64,000 bases of DNA from Marinobacter daqiaonensis (GTDB taxonomy: Bacteria; Pseudomonadota; Gammaproteobacteria; Pseudomonadales; Oleiphilaceae). The position numbers and the translations under genes are program-made. Shown piece by piece: positions 9,136 to 18,198 of the stretch. The stretch spans positions 1,895,272 to 1,959,271 of the forward strand of contig NZ_FOYW01000001.1 of NCBI RefSeq assembly GCF_900115285.1, given 5' to 3'. The notes beneath the pieces are model-generated. The model ran no database searches. It was given only the letters and a program-made list of their open reading frames with translations, and was not told where the DNA came from. How positions within the stretch are numbered: the stretch's first letter is position 1; every line of letters begins with the position of its first letter.

Positions 9136-10869
9136 TTACTCCGGCAGGCAAGCGAGGCGGTTGCGGTCGTGCAAAAAGGTCACCAGATCGTCCCATGGCA
9201 TGGGGCGGGCGTAATAATAACCCTGGACCTCGTCACAGTGCTGGTCCCGCAGGAAGTCCAGCTGGCCTTCGGTCTCCACGCCTTCTGCAACAACGCTCAT
9301 CTGGAGGCTGTGGGCGAGGCTGATGATGGCGCGGATGATGTGCTCCGAATCGCCGCTCTCTCCGAGTGCCTGGACAAAGGACTTGTCGATCTTGACCAGT
9401 GAAATGGGCAGGTGCTGCAGGTTGGTCAGGGAGGAATAGCCGGTACCGAAGTCATCCAGGGCAAAGCTGATACCCAGCTGACTCAGCTCCCTCAGGCAGC
9501 GCTGTGCGTAATCCGGGTCGTGCATCATGGCGCTTTCGGTGAGCTCCAGCTCCAGCAGGCTGGTATCGACGTTGGCGTTGAAAATGATGCGAAAGATGGT
9601 CTCGGTCATCTTGCGGTCGTGGAACTGGCGGAAGGACAGGTTGACGGCGACCACCAGCCCCGGAAAACCCGCATCGGCCGCCTGCCGCAGGCGCTCACAG
9701 GCCTGCTCTATCACCCAGTAGCCAATGGGTACAATCAGGCCGCTGCGCTCTGCCGCGGGGATGAAATCGTCCGGCATGACCAGCCCCCGGGTGGGGTGAT
9801 TCCAGCGGATCAGGCTCTCCACGCCCCGCACCTCACCGGTGATGAGATCAACCCGGGGCTGATAGTACAGTTCCAGCTCGCCGGCCCGCAGCGCGTTGCG
9901 AAGGTCCGCCTCCAGCTGCAGCTGGTGTCCCGCGGAAATGTGCAGCTGACGATTGTAGAAGCGGTAGGACGTGCCGGTATCCCGCTTGGCCTCGAACATG
10001 GCCCGGTTGGCCCGCCGCAACAGGGTTTCGGGGGTGTCACCGGCCTCCGGGAAGGTGGCGACGCCCAGGCTTGCGGTAATACCCACCAGATTGCCGGACA
10101 CGTTCACCGGATCACTCAGCCCCGCGACCAGCTTGCGGATGATCTGTGACAGGTCCAGGGAGTCATCCACGTTCTCCGCAATCACCGCCAGCTCATCACC
10201 ACCGATGCGCATCAGGGAATCCACGCGGCGCATGGTGTGTCGCAGGCGTTCGGCCAGCTTCAGCACCAGTTCATCCCCCTGGCTGTAACCGAGGGATTCG
10301 TTGACGGTGCGAAAATCGTCCAGGTTGATGTGGATAAGGGCGAGGCGGTGGTCACCCCTTTCAGCCCGCAGAATGGCCTGCTGGAGGCGATCGAAGAACA
10401 GGTTCCGGTTGATGAAACCACTGGCAACCTCGCGGCCAAGCTGGCCGCCGGCGGAATCCTCCAGTTGCTGACGGAACCAGACACAGCGCACCGCCCGGGC
10501 AAGTGCCCAGCGATCGATCTTGCCCTTGCAGAGGTAATCGGAGGAGCCGGAACCGAGCAGGTCCTCATCCATTTCGGCCTCGGAATCGGCACCGAGGGCA
10601 ATCACCGGCTTCTCGTTGCCGGCCACCGACAGGTATTGAAGGAAGCCGATGTTGGAGCCGGCATGGAAGCTGCAATCCCAGATCAGGACATCGAAATGGG
10701 CATTTTCCAGGAGATCGCCGAGATCGTCGGGGTCCGGGCACCAGGTCAGCTCCGGGACAAAATCGGCATGGCCACGGAGGAGTTCACCGTACCAAAGGAA
10801 ATCCATGTATTCCCCGGTCAGGACCAGGAGACGCAAGTTATGGGACTGCATGGGGGCTCTGAGATTCAT
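9136..10869 (-). CDS. Receiver-like / GGDEF / EAL c-di-GMP protein
   Basis: A 577-residue cytoplasmic protein. Residues about 10-130 resemble a response-regulator receiver (LRLLVLTGEY...VLIWDCSF) but lack the usual N-terminal acidic pair, so phosphorylation is doubtful. Residues about 150-320 are a GGDEF domain with GGDEL in the active loop and an RxxD inhibitory site (RRVD, five residues before). Residues about 325-575 are an EAL domain. The signature is ESL, but the metal and catalytic residues are kept (NLSFRQF, ELTESAMM, LDDFGTGYSSL, VKIDKSF, AEGVET and VQGYYYARP). It is probably a phosphodiesterase, perhaps bifunctional. It diverges from rep. Confidence 0.9.
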   Translation of the reverse strand: MNLRAPMQSHNLRLLVLTGEYMDFLWYGELLRGHADFVPELTWCPDPDDLGDLLENAHFDVLIWDCSFHAGSNIGFLQYLSVAGNEKPVIALGADSEAEMDEDLLGSGSSDYLCKGKIDRWALARAVRCVWFRQQLEDSAGGQLGREVASGFINRNLFFDRLQQAILRAERGDHRLALIHINLDDFRTVNESLGYSQGDELVLKLAERLRHTMRRVDSLMRIGGDELAVIAENVDDSLDLSQIIRKLVAGLSDPVNVSGNLVGITASLGVATFPEAGDTPETLLRRANRAMFEAKRDTGTSYRFYNRQLHISAGHQLQLEADLRNALRAGELELYYQPRVDLITGEVRGVESLIRWNHPTRGLVMPDDFIPAAERSGLIVPIGYWVIEQACERLRQAADAGFPGLVVAVNLSFRQFHDRKMTETIFRIIFNANVDTSLLELELTESAMMHDPDYAQRCLRELSQLGISFALDDFGTGYSSLTNLQHLPISLVKIDKSFVQALGESGDSEHIIRAIISLAHSLQMSVVAEGVETEGQLDFLRDQHCDEVQGYYYARPMPWDDLVTFLHDRNRLACLPE

Positions 10870-11034
10870 GTTGCCAGGACATTCCCTGTCCCGGGGACGG
10901 CACTATCCCGGAACTCCGACCGCTTGTTACATGTCTTCACGTTCAACCTACAAGATAGCTTAAAGCCACAGAAGATACAGAAAAACCGCTGAGGTAGAAT
11001 AGTGCCTCGTGCGAAATCAACCATCAGGTGAACT

Positions 11035-13053
11035 GTGTCACAACTTAACCCCCGTCAGCGGGAAGCTGTCCACTACATCGACGGCCCCTTGCTAGTGCTG
11101 GCCGGGGCCGGCAGCGGCAAGACCAGCGTTATCACCCGCAAGATCGCCTACCTGATCGAGCAGGCTGGTATCCCGGGGCGACATATTGCCGCAGTCACCT
11201 TCACCAACAAGGCCGCCCGTGAAATGAAGGAACGGGTAGGCAAACTGATCGACCGGAAGCTGACCCGGGGTCTCACGGTCTCCACCTTCCACAACCTGGG
11301 CATGCACATCATCCGCGAAGAGCTTGCCCACCTGGGATACCATCCCGGCTTCTCCATTTTCGACGCGGAGGATGCCAAGGCCCTGCTGCAGGACCTGATG
11401 CTGCGGGAGGCGAGTGCCGATGCCGGCGATGAGCTTGCGGACATCCAGGCCACCATATCCAGCTGGAAGAACGACATGAAAGGCCCGCAGGAGGCCTGGA
11501 GCAGGGCCGCCGACGAGCGTGAGCAACGCATCGCCCTGGTCTACAGGCGATACCAGGAATACCTCAAGGCCTATAACGCGGTGGACTTCGACGACCTGAT
11601 CCTGCTGCCCGTACAGTTGTTCCGCACGGTACCGGAGGCCCTGACCAAATGGCGCCGCAAGATCCGCTACATGCTGGTGGATGAATACCAGGACACCAAC
11701 CTGTGCCAGTACGAGCTGGTGAAACTGCTGGTGGCGGAGCGTGCGGCGTTCACCGTGGTCGGCGACGACGACCAGTCCATCTACGCCTGGCGGGGCGCCC
11801 GGCCGGAAAACCTGGCCCAGCTCAAGGAGGACTTCCCCAGCCTGAAGATCGTCAAACTGGAGCAGAACTACCGCTCCACCGCCCGCATCCTGCGCTGTGC
11901 CAACCAGGTTATTGCCAATAATCCCCATGTGTTCGAAAAGGCGCTGTGGAGCGACCACACCATCGGCGAGGAATTGCGCATCCTGCGATGCCGCAATGAG
12001 GACGCGGAGGTGCACCGGGTTGCCTCGGAGATTATTGACCAGAAGCTGAAGAAAGGCCTGCAGTTCCGGGACTTCGCCGTGCTTTACCGGGGCAACCACC
12101 AGGCCCGGCTACTGGAAATGAAGCTGCAGGCGTTCCAGATCCCCTACCGGATCTCCGGCGGCCAGTCGTTCTTTTCGAAAAATGAAATCCGCGACGCCAT
12201 GGCCTATCTGAGGCTGTTGATCAATCCGGACGACAACTCCGCGTTCCTGCGGGTGGTCAATGTGCCGAGGCGGGAAATCGGCCCCCGTACCCTGGAGCAG
12301 CTGAGCCATTATGCCCGCTCCCGGGACGTCAGTCTTTACCGGGCGCTGGACGACATGGGCGTCGAGACCCACGTCACCGAAAAGGGCCTGGACCGCCTGC
12401 GCCGTTTCCGCCACTGGGTGGAGAACACCTGTCGCCGACTTCACGAGGAAGACCCGGTACCGGTACTCAAGCAGCTGTTCACCGACATCGAATACGAGGA
12501 ATGGCTGCACCAGCACGCAAGCAGCCCGAAGCAGGCGGAACGACGGATGGAGAACATATGGTACCTGACCGAATCGATCCAGCGGATGCTCGATGACGAC
12601 AAGGGCACCGCCAACGAGACCGGCATCGAGGACGCCATCAGCCGACTGATCCTGCGCGACCTCATGGAGCAGCAGGAAGAGGAGGACGACAGCGACAAGG
12701 TCCAGTTACTGACCCTGCATGCCTCCAAAGGCCTGGAGTTTCCCCATGTGTTCGTCATGGGGCTGGAGGAGGAGATCCTGCCTCATCGCTCCAGTATCGA
12801 GGAAGGCAGCATCGAGGAGGAGCGCCGGCTGATGTACGTGGGCATCACCCGCGCCAGGGAAACCCTGACCCTGACTTTTGCGGCGCAGCGCCGCCAGTAT
12901 GGTGAAAAAATGGAAACCATCCCCAGCCGCTTCCTGGATGAACTTCCTGAAGAGGACGTTCGCTGGGAAGGCATGGGGGATCTGGACCGGGAAGCCAATC
13001 AGGAGAAAGGAAAAGCCACCCTCAGCGCGCTGCTGGGTGACCTGGGGGTCTGA
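11035..13053 (+). CDS. rep: ATP-dependent DNA helicase Rep
   Basis: The 672-residue superfamily 1A 3'-5' helicase is nearly the same length as E. coli Rep (673). Motifs in order: Walker A AGAGSGKT at residues 23-30, motif Ia TFTNKAAREM, motif II VDEYQDTN, motif III GDDDQSIYAWRGARPEN, QNYRST, LTLHASKGLEFPHVFVMG and the C-terminal YVGITRARETL. The start is GTG 11035 (GTG TCA CAA), preceded by AGGTGA. Rep removes proteins ahead of replication forks. It ends just before the convergent cytochrome gene. Confidence 0.95.
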   Translation: MSQLNPRQREAVHYIDGPLLVLAGAGSGKTSVITRKIAYLIEQAGIPGRHIAAVTFTNKAAREMKERVGKLIDRKLTRGLTVSTFHNLGMHIIREELAHLGYHPGFSIFDAEDAKALLQDLMLREASADAGDELADIQATISSWKNDMKGPQEAWSRAADEREQRIALVYRRYQEYLKAYNAVDFDDLILLPVQLFRTVPEALTKWRRKIRYMLVDEYQDTNLCQYELVKLLVAERAAFTVVGDDDQSIYAWRGARPENLAQLKEDFPSLKIVKLEQNYRSTARILRCANQVIANNPHVFEKALWSDHTIGEELRILRCRNEDAEVHRVASEIIDQKLKKGLQFRDFAVLYRGNHQARLLEMKLQAFQIPYRISGGQSFFSKNEIRDAMAYLRLLINPDDNSAFLRVVNVPRREIGPRTLEQLSHYARSRDVSLYRALDDMGVETHVTEKGLDRLRRFRHWVENTCRRLHEEDPVPVLKQLFTDIEYEEWLHQHASSPKQAERRMENIWYLTESIQRMLDDDKGTANETGIEDAISRLILRDLMEQQEEEDDSDKVQLLTLHASKGLEFPHVFVMGLEEEILPHRSSIEEGSIEEERRLMYVGITRARETLTLTFAAQRRQYGEKMETIPSRFLDELPEEDVRWEGMGDLDREANQEKGKATLSALLGDLGV

Positions 13054-13113
13054 GTCCGCAGACGGTCCGGAAAGCAGATGGCCGACCCCGATCGGGGCCG
13101 GCCGAAGACAGTA

Positions 13114-13536
13114 TTACTGGACTTCGTCCACCATGTACTGGACGGCGGCCTCGATCTCCTCATCGGAGCAGGAGCCGCAGCCGCCTTTTGCCGGCATGGC
13201 ATTGAAGCCATTGATCGCATGGCTGATCAGGGTCTCCATGCCCTTGTCGATTCGCGGTGACCAGGCGTCCTGATCACCCGTCACAGGGGCACCGGCCACA
13301 CCGTTGGCGTGACATGCCTGGCAGGCCGCGGCATAAACCTCGTCTCCCGCGCGAGGACCATCACTGCCGGCAGTTGCCGCGGAAGGTGCTGCGCTGCCGC
13401 AGTCTTCACCCTGCAGGCAGACGTCGCCAACGGGCGAGATACGCTCGCGAATCTGATCTTCAACGCTTGCCATGACGACGCCGGCCGTCAGACCACATGC
13501 AACCAGAACGGCCGCCAGCACTTTTACTATCTTCAC
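13114..13536 (-). CDS. Cytochrome c5
   Basis: A 140-residue exported monohaem cytochrome. The signal peptide covers about residues 1-23. The haem site is CQACH and the distal Met lies in NAMPAKGG. The extra pair in KGGCGSCSDEE is the disulfide typical of cytochrome c5. The region before the haem (about 25-65) is longer than usual and holds its own two Cys (VCLQGEDCG). The protein would carry electrons in the periplasm. A TATAAT on the minus strand at 13578-13583 may be its -10 element. Confidence 0.9.
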   Translation of the reverse strand: MKIVKVLAAVLVACGLTAGVVMASVEDQIRERISPVGDVCLQGEDCGSAAPSAATAGSDGPRAGDEVYAAACQACHANGVAGAPVTGDQDAWSPRIDKGMETLISHAINGFNAMPAKGGCGSCSDEEIEAAVQYMVDEVQ

Positions 13537-13663
13537 AATGCACCTCGCATCAGGACACTATAATTGTATGTGGGCGCATTATAGCGGGTGGAGCCGGGCA
13601 AAAAAACCAACAAACCGCTAAGATAGGCCGGGACTGGCCCACGACCGCCCGCAAGAGGACCCC

Positions 13664-13999
13664 ATGACCGGCAGACCCTCCGACAATCAACACCCGTGGC
13701 GACGCCCGCTGCTGACCGCCGAATTCACCGCCCTGGCGGTTCTTGTGGGCTCGATGCTTCTGTTCAGCTCATGGGGTTCGGCCGAGACACCCATCCATCC
13801 CGGCTGGCTGCTGATCCCCGCCGCCGCGAGCCTGGTGGTGTTTCTGTCCTTCCTCGGGCTGATGTATCTGCGCTGGGTTGCGGCGGCGGGACCGGGACGT
13901 CAGACCCGCCAGCAGTGGCTGTTCTACCTGCTGGCGCTGACCCTTCTCGGGGTCTGGGCCTTTGCCATAGTCCAGACCTGGAACAGCCTGCCGGTGTAA
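13664..13999 (+). CDS. Small three-helix membrane protein, unknown
   Basis: A 111-residue protein starting at ATG 13664. It has three hydrophobic stretches (about 18-40, 47-69 and 85-106) separated by short charged loops. I do not recognise the family. It lies about 70 bases before pldA on the same strand and could be co-transcribed with it, but nothing in the sequence ties it to phospholipid metabolism. Codon use looks like that of its neighbours. Confidence 0.6.
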   Translation: MTGRPSDNQHPWRRPLLTAEFTALAVLVGSMLLFSSWGSAETPIHPGWLLIPAAASLVVFLSFLGLMYLRWVAAAGPGRQTRQQWLFYLLALTLLGVWAFAIVQTWNSLPV

Positions 14000-14067
14000 T
14001 CCGCCGTTCACCCCGCCGTCACCCGGAGGCAGGCATAATTCGCCAGGACTTCACACAAGGACCCGCC

Positions 14068-15030
14068 ATGAGATCACGGATACTGAACACCTTCTTCCTC
14101 ACCCTGCTCGTTCTCAATGGAACCGCCCTGGCTCAGGACCAGGACCAGCAGAAAGAGACCTCTGAACTGGCCAGGGATCTGGAAGATGAGTCGAACAGGG
14201 AGGTTCCGGAAAGCCGGGCGATGGAGCAGGAACTCGATGAGTACGAAGCACGGGAACGGCTGATGGGCCGGCTGATCGGTGGCTTTGTACCCTACCGGCC
14301 CACCTACATCCTGCCCTATACCTACGTGGACGACCCCAACCAGAATCCCAACAGTCCGCGGGTGGGCGAGGCCAGCTATGACTCCAGCCTCTTCAACGAA
14401 GAGGCCAAATACCAGATCAGCTTCCGCGTCCCCCTCCTGAGCGGGATCCTCGACGACCGGACTACCCTATGGTTCGGCTATACCCAGAAGTCGTTCTGGC
14501 AGGTTTACAACACTGACGATTCCGCCCCCTTCCGGGAAACCAACTACGAGCCGGAAATCTTCCTGCGACACCGCCTCGGCTGGGACATCGGCCCTGGTGA
14601 GCTGAACGCCGTGACCGCCGGCTTCAGCCACCAGTCCAACGGCCAGTCCGAGCCCCGTTCCCGGAGCTGGAACAGAATCAAGGGCAGCGTCTCCTACACC
14701 TACGATCGCTGGCTGTTCATCGTCTCCCCCTGGTACCGCGTACCGGAGGACGGGGGCGAGGACGACAACCCGGATATTGATGATTACCTGGGGTATGCCG
14801 ACTACCTGGCCGTCTACAAGTGGGACGACAACCACGTGCTGTCCACACGCCTGATGAACAACCTCAGGTCCGACAACAGGACCTCGGTGGAGATCGGCTA
14901 CAGCTTTCCCATTGGTCAGACCCTGAAGGGCTTCGTCCAGTACTACAACGGTTATGGCGAAAGCCTGATCGACTACAACGAGCGAATCCACCGGCTCGGC
15001 ATCGGCATCATGCTGAACGACTGGCTCTGA
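14068..15030 (+). CDS. pldA: Outer membrane phospholipase A (OMPLA)
   Basis: A 320-residue outer-membrane beta-barrel lipase that hydrolyses phospholipids in damaged membranes. ATG 14068 gives a signal peptide ending NGTALAQ. An acidic, Gln/Glu-rich stretch (about 25-70) precedes the barrel. The active-site block is GFSHQSNGQSEPRSRSWNR: the catalytic His and Ser are in HQS and the Asn lies 12 residues on, as in E. coli OMPLA (His142, Ser144, Asn156). The last strand ends in LNDWL. The same frame is open upstream to 13696, overlapping the previous gene, but that is a shadow. A terminator follows. Confidence 0.93.
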   Translation: MRSRILNTFFLTLLVLNGTALAQDQDQQKETSELARDLEDESNREVPESRAMEQELDEYEARERLMGRLIGGFVPYRPTYILPYTYVDDPNQNPNSPRVGEASYDSSLFNEEAKYQISFRVPLLSGILDDRTTLWFGYTQKSFWQVYNTDDSAPFRETNYEPEIFLRHRLGWDIGPGELNAVTAGFSHQSNGQSEPRSRSWNRIKGSVSYTYDRWLFIVSPWYRVPEDGGEDDNPDIDDYLGYADYLAVYKWDDNHVLSTRLMNNLRSDNRTSVEIGYSFPIGQTLKGFVQYYNGYGESLIDYNERIHRLGIGIMLNDWL

Positions 15031-15046
15031 TCCAGGCGGAGACAGC

Positions 15047-15075
15047 AAAGGGGTGGCCGAGGCCACCCCTTTTTT
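15047..15075 (+). terminator. Intrinsic terminator after pldA
   Basis: AAAGGGGTGGCC (15047-15058) pairs with GGCCACCCCTTT (15061-15072), followed by more T. It lies between pldA and the converging phosphomannomutase gene. The minus-strand U-tract is only three bases, so it should work mainly for pldA. Confidence 0.85.
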
Positions 15076-15091
15076 ATGGGTCGATCACCCG

Positions 15092-16447
15092 TTAGCTGTT
15101 GTTGAGCCGCTCCATCACCGCGAGGAGTTCCTCGGTTTTGGTCTCCATCAGGGGTTTGTCGGCCCGGGACTCCACGTTGAGACGAACCACCGGTTCAGTG
15201 TTGGACATCCTCAGGTTGAAGCGCCAGGTCTCGAACTCCACGCTCAGACCATCGATGTGATTGACCGCTACCGCATCCGGGCCGTAAGCCTCCTCGATGG
15301 CCTGGATCACCTTCGGCGGATTGTCGATGGTCCGGTTGATCTCGCCACTGGCCGGGTAGGCCTCGATACGGGCGTCAATGAGGGAGGAAAGTGACTGGCC
15401 GGACTGGGACAGCCGCTCAGCCACCAGCAGCCAAGGGATCATGCCACTGTCGCAATAGGCGAAGTCGCGGAAATAGTGGTGGGCGCTCATCTCGCCACCG
15501 TATACGGCATCCTCGTCCCGCATACGCTGCTTGATGAATGCGTGGCCGGTCTTGCTCTCCACCGGTTCGCCACCGGCCGCCCTGACCAGGTCAAGAGTGT
15601 TCCAGGTCAGCCGCGGGTCGTGAATCACCTTGCCGCCCCCTGTCTTGCGCAGGAACTGGTCCGCCAGCAGACCGACAATGTAGTAACCCTCGATGAAGCG
15701 GCCGGTTTCATCGAAGAAAAAACAGCGGTCGAAGTCTCCGTCCCATGCAATCCCCATGGCGGCCTGATGGTTCAGCACCGTTTCTGCGGTAATCGCACGG
15801 TTCTCCGGCAGAATGGGATTGGGAACACCGTGGGGAAAGTTGCCGTCCGGTTCGTGATGAAGCTTGATAAATTCAAACGGCAGGTGCTGCTCAAGGGCAT
15901 CCACCACCAGGCCCGCGCCGCCATTACCCGCGTTGACCACGATCTTCATGGGTTTGAGAGAAGTGGCGTCGACGTAGCCCAGCAGGTGGTCAATGTAGGC
16001 GTCCATGACGTCAAGGGTCTCGTAACGACCCTGTTGCGGGGCATTGGCGAACGGCTCGGGCACCCGGTCGCGGATATCGTTCAGACCGTTGTCGGAGCTG
16101 ATGGGGCGGGACTCGGAAGCCACCATCTTCATACCGTTGTGATCTTTCGGGTTATGGCTGGCCGTTACCATGATGCCGCCATCCATCCTGTAGTGGCTGG
16201 TGGCGAAATAGACATGCTCGGTGCCACAGAGACCAATATCGAACACATCCGCGCCGGCCGCCATCAGGCCAGAACTCAGGGCATCGGCGATGTCAGGACT
16301 GGAGAGGCGGATGTCGTAGCCGACAATCACCTTGCGGGCGCCGGTCACCTCGACATAGGCACGACCAATCCGTTCCGCCAGGGCGGGATTGAGCTGATCG
16401 GGAACGCGACCGCGCAGGTCATAGGCTTTGAAGCAGGACAGGTCCAT
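15092..16447 (-). CDS. Phosphomannomutase / phosphoglucomutase
   Basis: The 451-residue alpha-D-phosphohexomutase moves phosphate between C1 and C6 of mannose or glucose for exopolysaccharide and LPS sugars. The phosphoserine loop is TASHNP near residue 98, the metal loop is WDGDFDR and the phosphate-binding C-terminus has RMSNTEPVVRLNVES. Length and start (MDLSCFKAYDLRGRVP) fit the E. coli CpsG/ManB type (456). Pseudomonas AlgC is a relative with both activities, so the substrate is not settled. It stands alone. Confidence 0.92.
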   Translation of the reverse strand: MDLSCFKAYDLRGRVPDQLNPALAERIGRAYVEVTGARKVIVGYDIRLSSPDIADALSSGLMAAGADVFDIGLCGTEHVYFATSHYRMDGGIMVTASHNPKDHNGMKMVASESRPISSDNGLNDIRDRVPEPFANAPQQGRYETLDVMDAYIDHLLGYVDATSLKPMKIVVNAGNGGAGLVVDALEQHLPFEFIKLHHEPDGNFPHGVPNPILPENRAITAETVLNHQAAMGIAWDGDFDRCFFFDETGRFIEGYYIVGLLADQFLRKTGGGKVIHDPRLTWNTLDLVRAAGGEPVESKTGHAFIKQRMRDEDAVYGGEMSAHHYFRDFAYCDSGMIPWLLVAERLSQSGQSLSSLIDARIEAYPASGEINRTIDNPPKVIQAIEEAYGPDAVAVNHIDGLSVEFETWRFNLRMSNTEPVVRLNVESRADKPLMETKTEELLAVMERLNNS

Positions 16448-16563
16448 GGCAATGAGTTCTCCCAGTTGATCCGCGGTTCTTACGTGATTCCTTAGGCAAC
16501 AAACGGGCCCATTCTAGCGGCAAGGAGATGACAACGGCAGGAAACTTTTGAAAAATGAAGAAA

Positions 16564-16594
16564 AAGAAACCCGGCTTTAAGTACCGGGTTTCTT
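16564..16594 (-). terminator. Intrinsic terminator after bfr
   Basis: GAAACCCGG (16566-16574) pairs with CCGGGTTTC (16584-16592) around a 9-base loop. The minus strand continues into a T-rich run (from the A-run before 16566). It lies about 45 bases past the bfr stop codon. Confidence 0.8.
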
Positions 16595-16637
16595 GCGCTC
16601 ACAGATGGAGCCAGGGGCCCCGCACCGTGGCGGTGCG

Positions 16638-17114
16638 TCAGTCGGCGGAGCCTGACTGGAGCTGGATGTAATTCTGGATGCCCATCTGGCTGATCATCTC
16701 GAGCTGGGTTTCCAGGAAGTCGATGTGCTCTTCCTCACTCTCCAGAATACGGCGGAAGAGTTCCCGGGAGGCGTAGTCCTGAACCTGGTCGCAGTAGGCG
16801 ATTGCCTCCTTGTAGTCAGTGTGCCCGGCTCTCTCCAGCTGAAGATCGCATTGCAGCATCTCTTCGACGTTCTCACCAATCAGAAGCTTGTTCAGATCCT
16901 GAAGATTGGGCAGGCCTTCAAGGAAGAGGATGCGTTCGATCAACTGGTCCGCATGCTTCATTTCATCGATGGACTCTTCGTATTCCTTGTCCGCCAGCTT
17001 GGTAATACCCCAGTCCTTGTACATGCGGGCATGCAGGAAATACTGGTTGATCGCTGTCAGTTCATTGCCCAGCGCCTTGTTGAGGTACTGAATAACCTTC
17101 TTGTCACCTTTCAC
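16638..17114 (-). CDS. bfr: Bacterioferritin
   Basis: The 158-residue subunit forms a 24-mer iron-storage shell with haem between subunits. All six ferroxidase ligands are at canonical positions: Glu18, Glu51, His54, Glu94, Glu127 and His130. Met52, the haem ligand, is present in SIDEMKHAD. It is therefore a catalytic, haem-binding Bfr. It lies about 185 bases downstream of bfd on the same strand, the usual pairing, since Bfd docks on Bfr to release iron. A terminator follows. Confidence 0.96.
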   Translation of the reverse strand: MKGDKKVIQYLNKALGNELTAINQYFLHARMYKDWGITKLADKEYEESIDEMKHADQLIERILFLEGLPNLQDLNKLLIGENVEEMLQCDLQLERAGHTDYKEAIAYCDQVQDYASRELFRRILESEEEHIDFLETQLEMISQMGIQNYIQLQSGSAD

Positions 17115-17299
17115 GGCCGTGGCCTCCTCTTATCGTTCTAGGATGTCTGTTATTCGAATCGTCGGAATTTCCAGACAATCGCGGCTGCAAAATCTGCAGT
17201 ATCCGGATAAGGATAGACCTAAAGGCGGCGATAAAAAATCGCGTAAGAGAATGGTTTACGTTTGACAGGAATCATTGACCCGCTCGGTGGCGGGCCACG

Positions 17300-17506
17300 T
17301 CAGGCGGGCTGGGCGAGCATATTGGCCAGCGACAGGTAATCGGCGGAGCGGCTTTCACGGAGGATCTCCCGGGCGGTGCAGGCACAGCGGCCACACTGAC
17401 GGCCAACGCCCAGCTCCTTGCCGAGCTGGCGCATGGAGGAAACGCCGTTTTCGGCCGCTTCACGGATTTCCCGGTCCGTGACACCGGTGCAGAGGCAGAC
17501 GTACAT
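17300..17506 (-). CDS. bfd: Bacterioferritin-associated ferredoxin
   Basis: A 68-residue [2Fe-2S] protein that passes electrons to bacterioferritin to mobilise stored iron. The cluster ligands follow the Bfd pattern: Cys4 and Cys6 (MYVCLC) with Cys38 and Cys41 (GRQCGRC). Residues 8-35 carry the T..EI..A...G helix-turn seen in the BFD-like [2Fe-2S] domain. A close match to the Fur box lies 27 bases upstream of the start codon, so iron should repress it. Confidence 0.95.
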   Translation of the reverse strand: MYVCLCTGVTDREIREAAENGVSSMRQLGKELGVGRQCGRCACTAREILRESRSADYLSLANMLAQPA

Positions 17507-17532
17507 AGGAAGAATCTCTCCACCCGATCAAA

Positions 17533-17551
17533 GATAGTGATAATTATTGTC
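17533..17551 (-). promoter_or_regulatory. Fur box upstream of bfd
   Basis: GATAGTGATAATTATTGTC matches 16 of 19 positions of the consensus GATAATGATAATCATTATC. It lies 27 bases before the bfd ATG, where it would overlap the promoter. Being near-palindromic it could also influence the divergent yaeQ gene at 17657. Confidence 0.85.
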
Positions 17552-17656
17552 ATTCGCAGACGTTATTGCAAGTCGTTTGGGAAAATTTCCACAAATCGTT
17601 ACACAAAATTTCCGCTACACTATTGCGCTTGACCCCCAGCGAGCACCGGAACCCCC

Positions 17657-18193
17657 ATGGCCCTGAAATCCACCGTATGCAAGGCAACCCTCAACATTGC
17701 CGACATGGACCGCCACTACTATGCGGACCATCACCTCACCGTAGCCAGGCATCCCTCGGAAACCGATGAGCGGATGATGGTGCGGGTGCTGGCTTTTGCC
17801 CTCAATGCCTCCGAGCACCTGGAATTCACTGCGGGCCTGAGCGCCGATGATGAGCCGGATGTCTGGGAGAAAACCCTCACTGGCGACGTGGCTCACTGGA
17901 TCGAGGTGGGGCTGCCGGAAGAAGACCGGATCCGCAAGGCCTGCAATCGCGCAGACCGGGTGACCATCTATGGCTACGGCGGACGCGGCCTTCCGGTCTG
18001 GTGGGACAAGCTGGGCAATAAACTGCAGCGGCACGACAACCTGGCGGTTATCCGCCTGGACCAGTCACAGACCAGTGACCTTGCCGAGATGGCGGACCGC
18101 TCCATGAGCCTTCAGGTAAACATTGAGGACCAGGTGGTCACCATCAGTAATGACAGCGGCGTGGTGATGCTGCATCCGGAGAAGCTGCTGTAG
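17657..18193 (+). CDS. yaeQ: YaeQ family protein
   Basis: A 178-residue protein matching E. coli YaeQ (181) from the first residues (MALKSTVCKATLNIADMDRHYY) through RMMVRVLAFALNA, DDEPDVWEKTLTGD and RADRVTIYGYGG. The family has a PD-(D/E)xK-like nuclease fold, with candidate acidic residues in DEPDVW. It was named as an RfaH suppressor in enterics, but its function is unclear. It diverges from bfd, with the Fur box between them. Confidence 0.9.
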   Translation: MALKSTVCKATLNIADMDRHYYADHHLTVARHPSETDERMMVRVLAFALNASEHLEFTAGLSADDEPDVWEKTLTGDVAHWIEVGLPEEDRIRKACNRADRVTIYGYGGRGLPVWWDKLGNKLQRHDNLAVIRLDQSQTSDLAEMADRSMSLQVNIEDQVVTISNDSGVVMLHPEKLL

Positions 18194-18198
18194 CCGGA

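Noticed and set aside
13696-14067. Extension of pldA upstream over the small membrane protein
   Set aside because: Only ATG 14068 is followed by a signal peptide; the upstream part is an out-of-frame reading of the previous gene.
17250-17267. A LiuR-like TTTACGTTTGAC upstream of bfr
   Set aside because: It lacks the second half of the palindrome and has no link to leucine metabolism.
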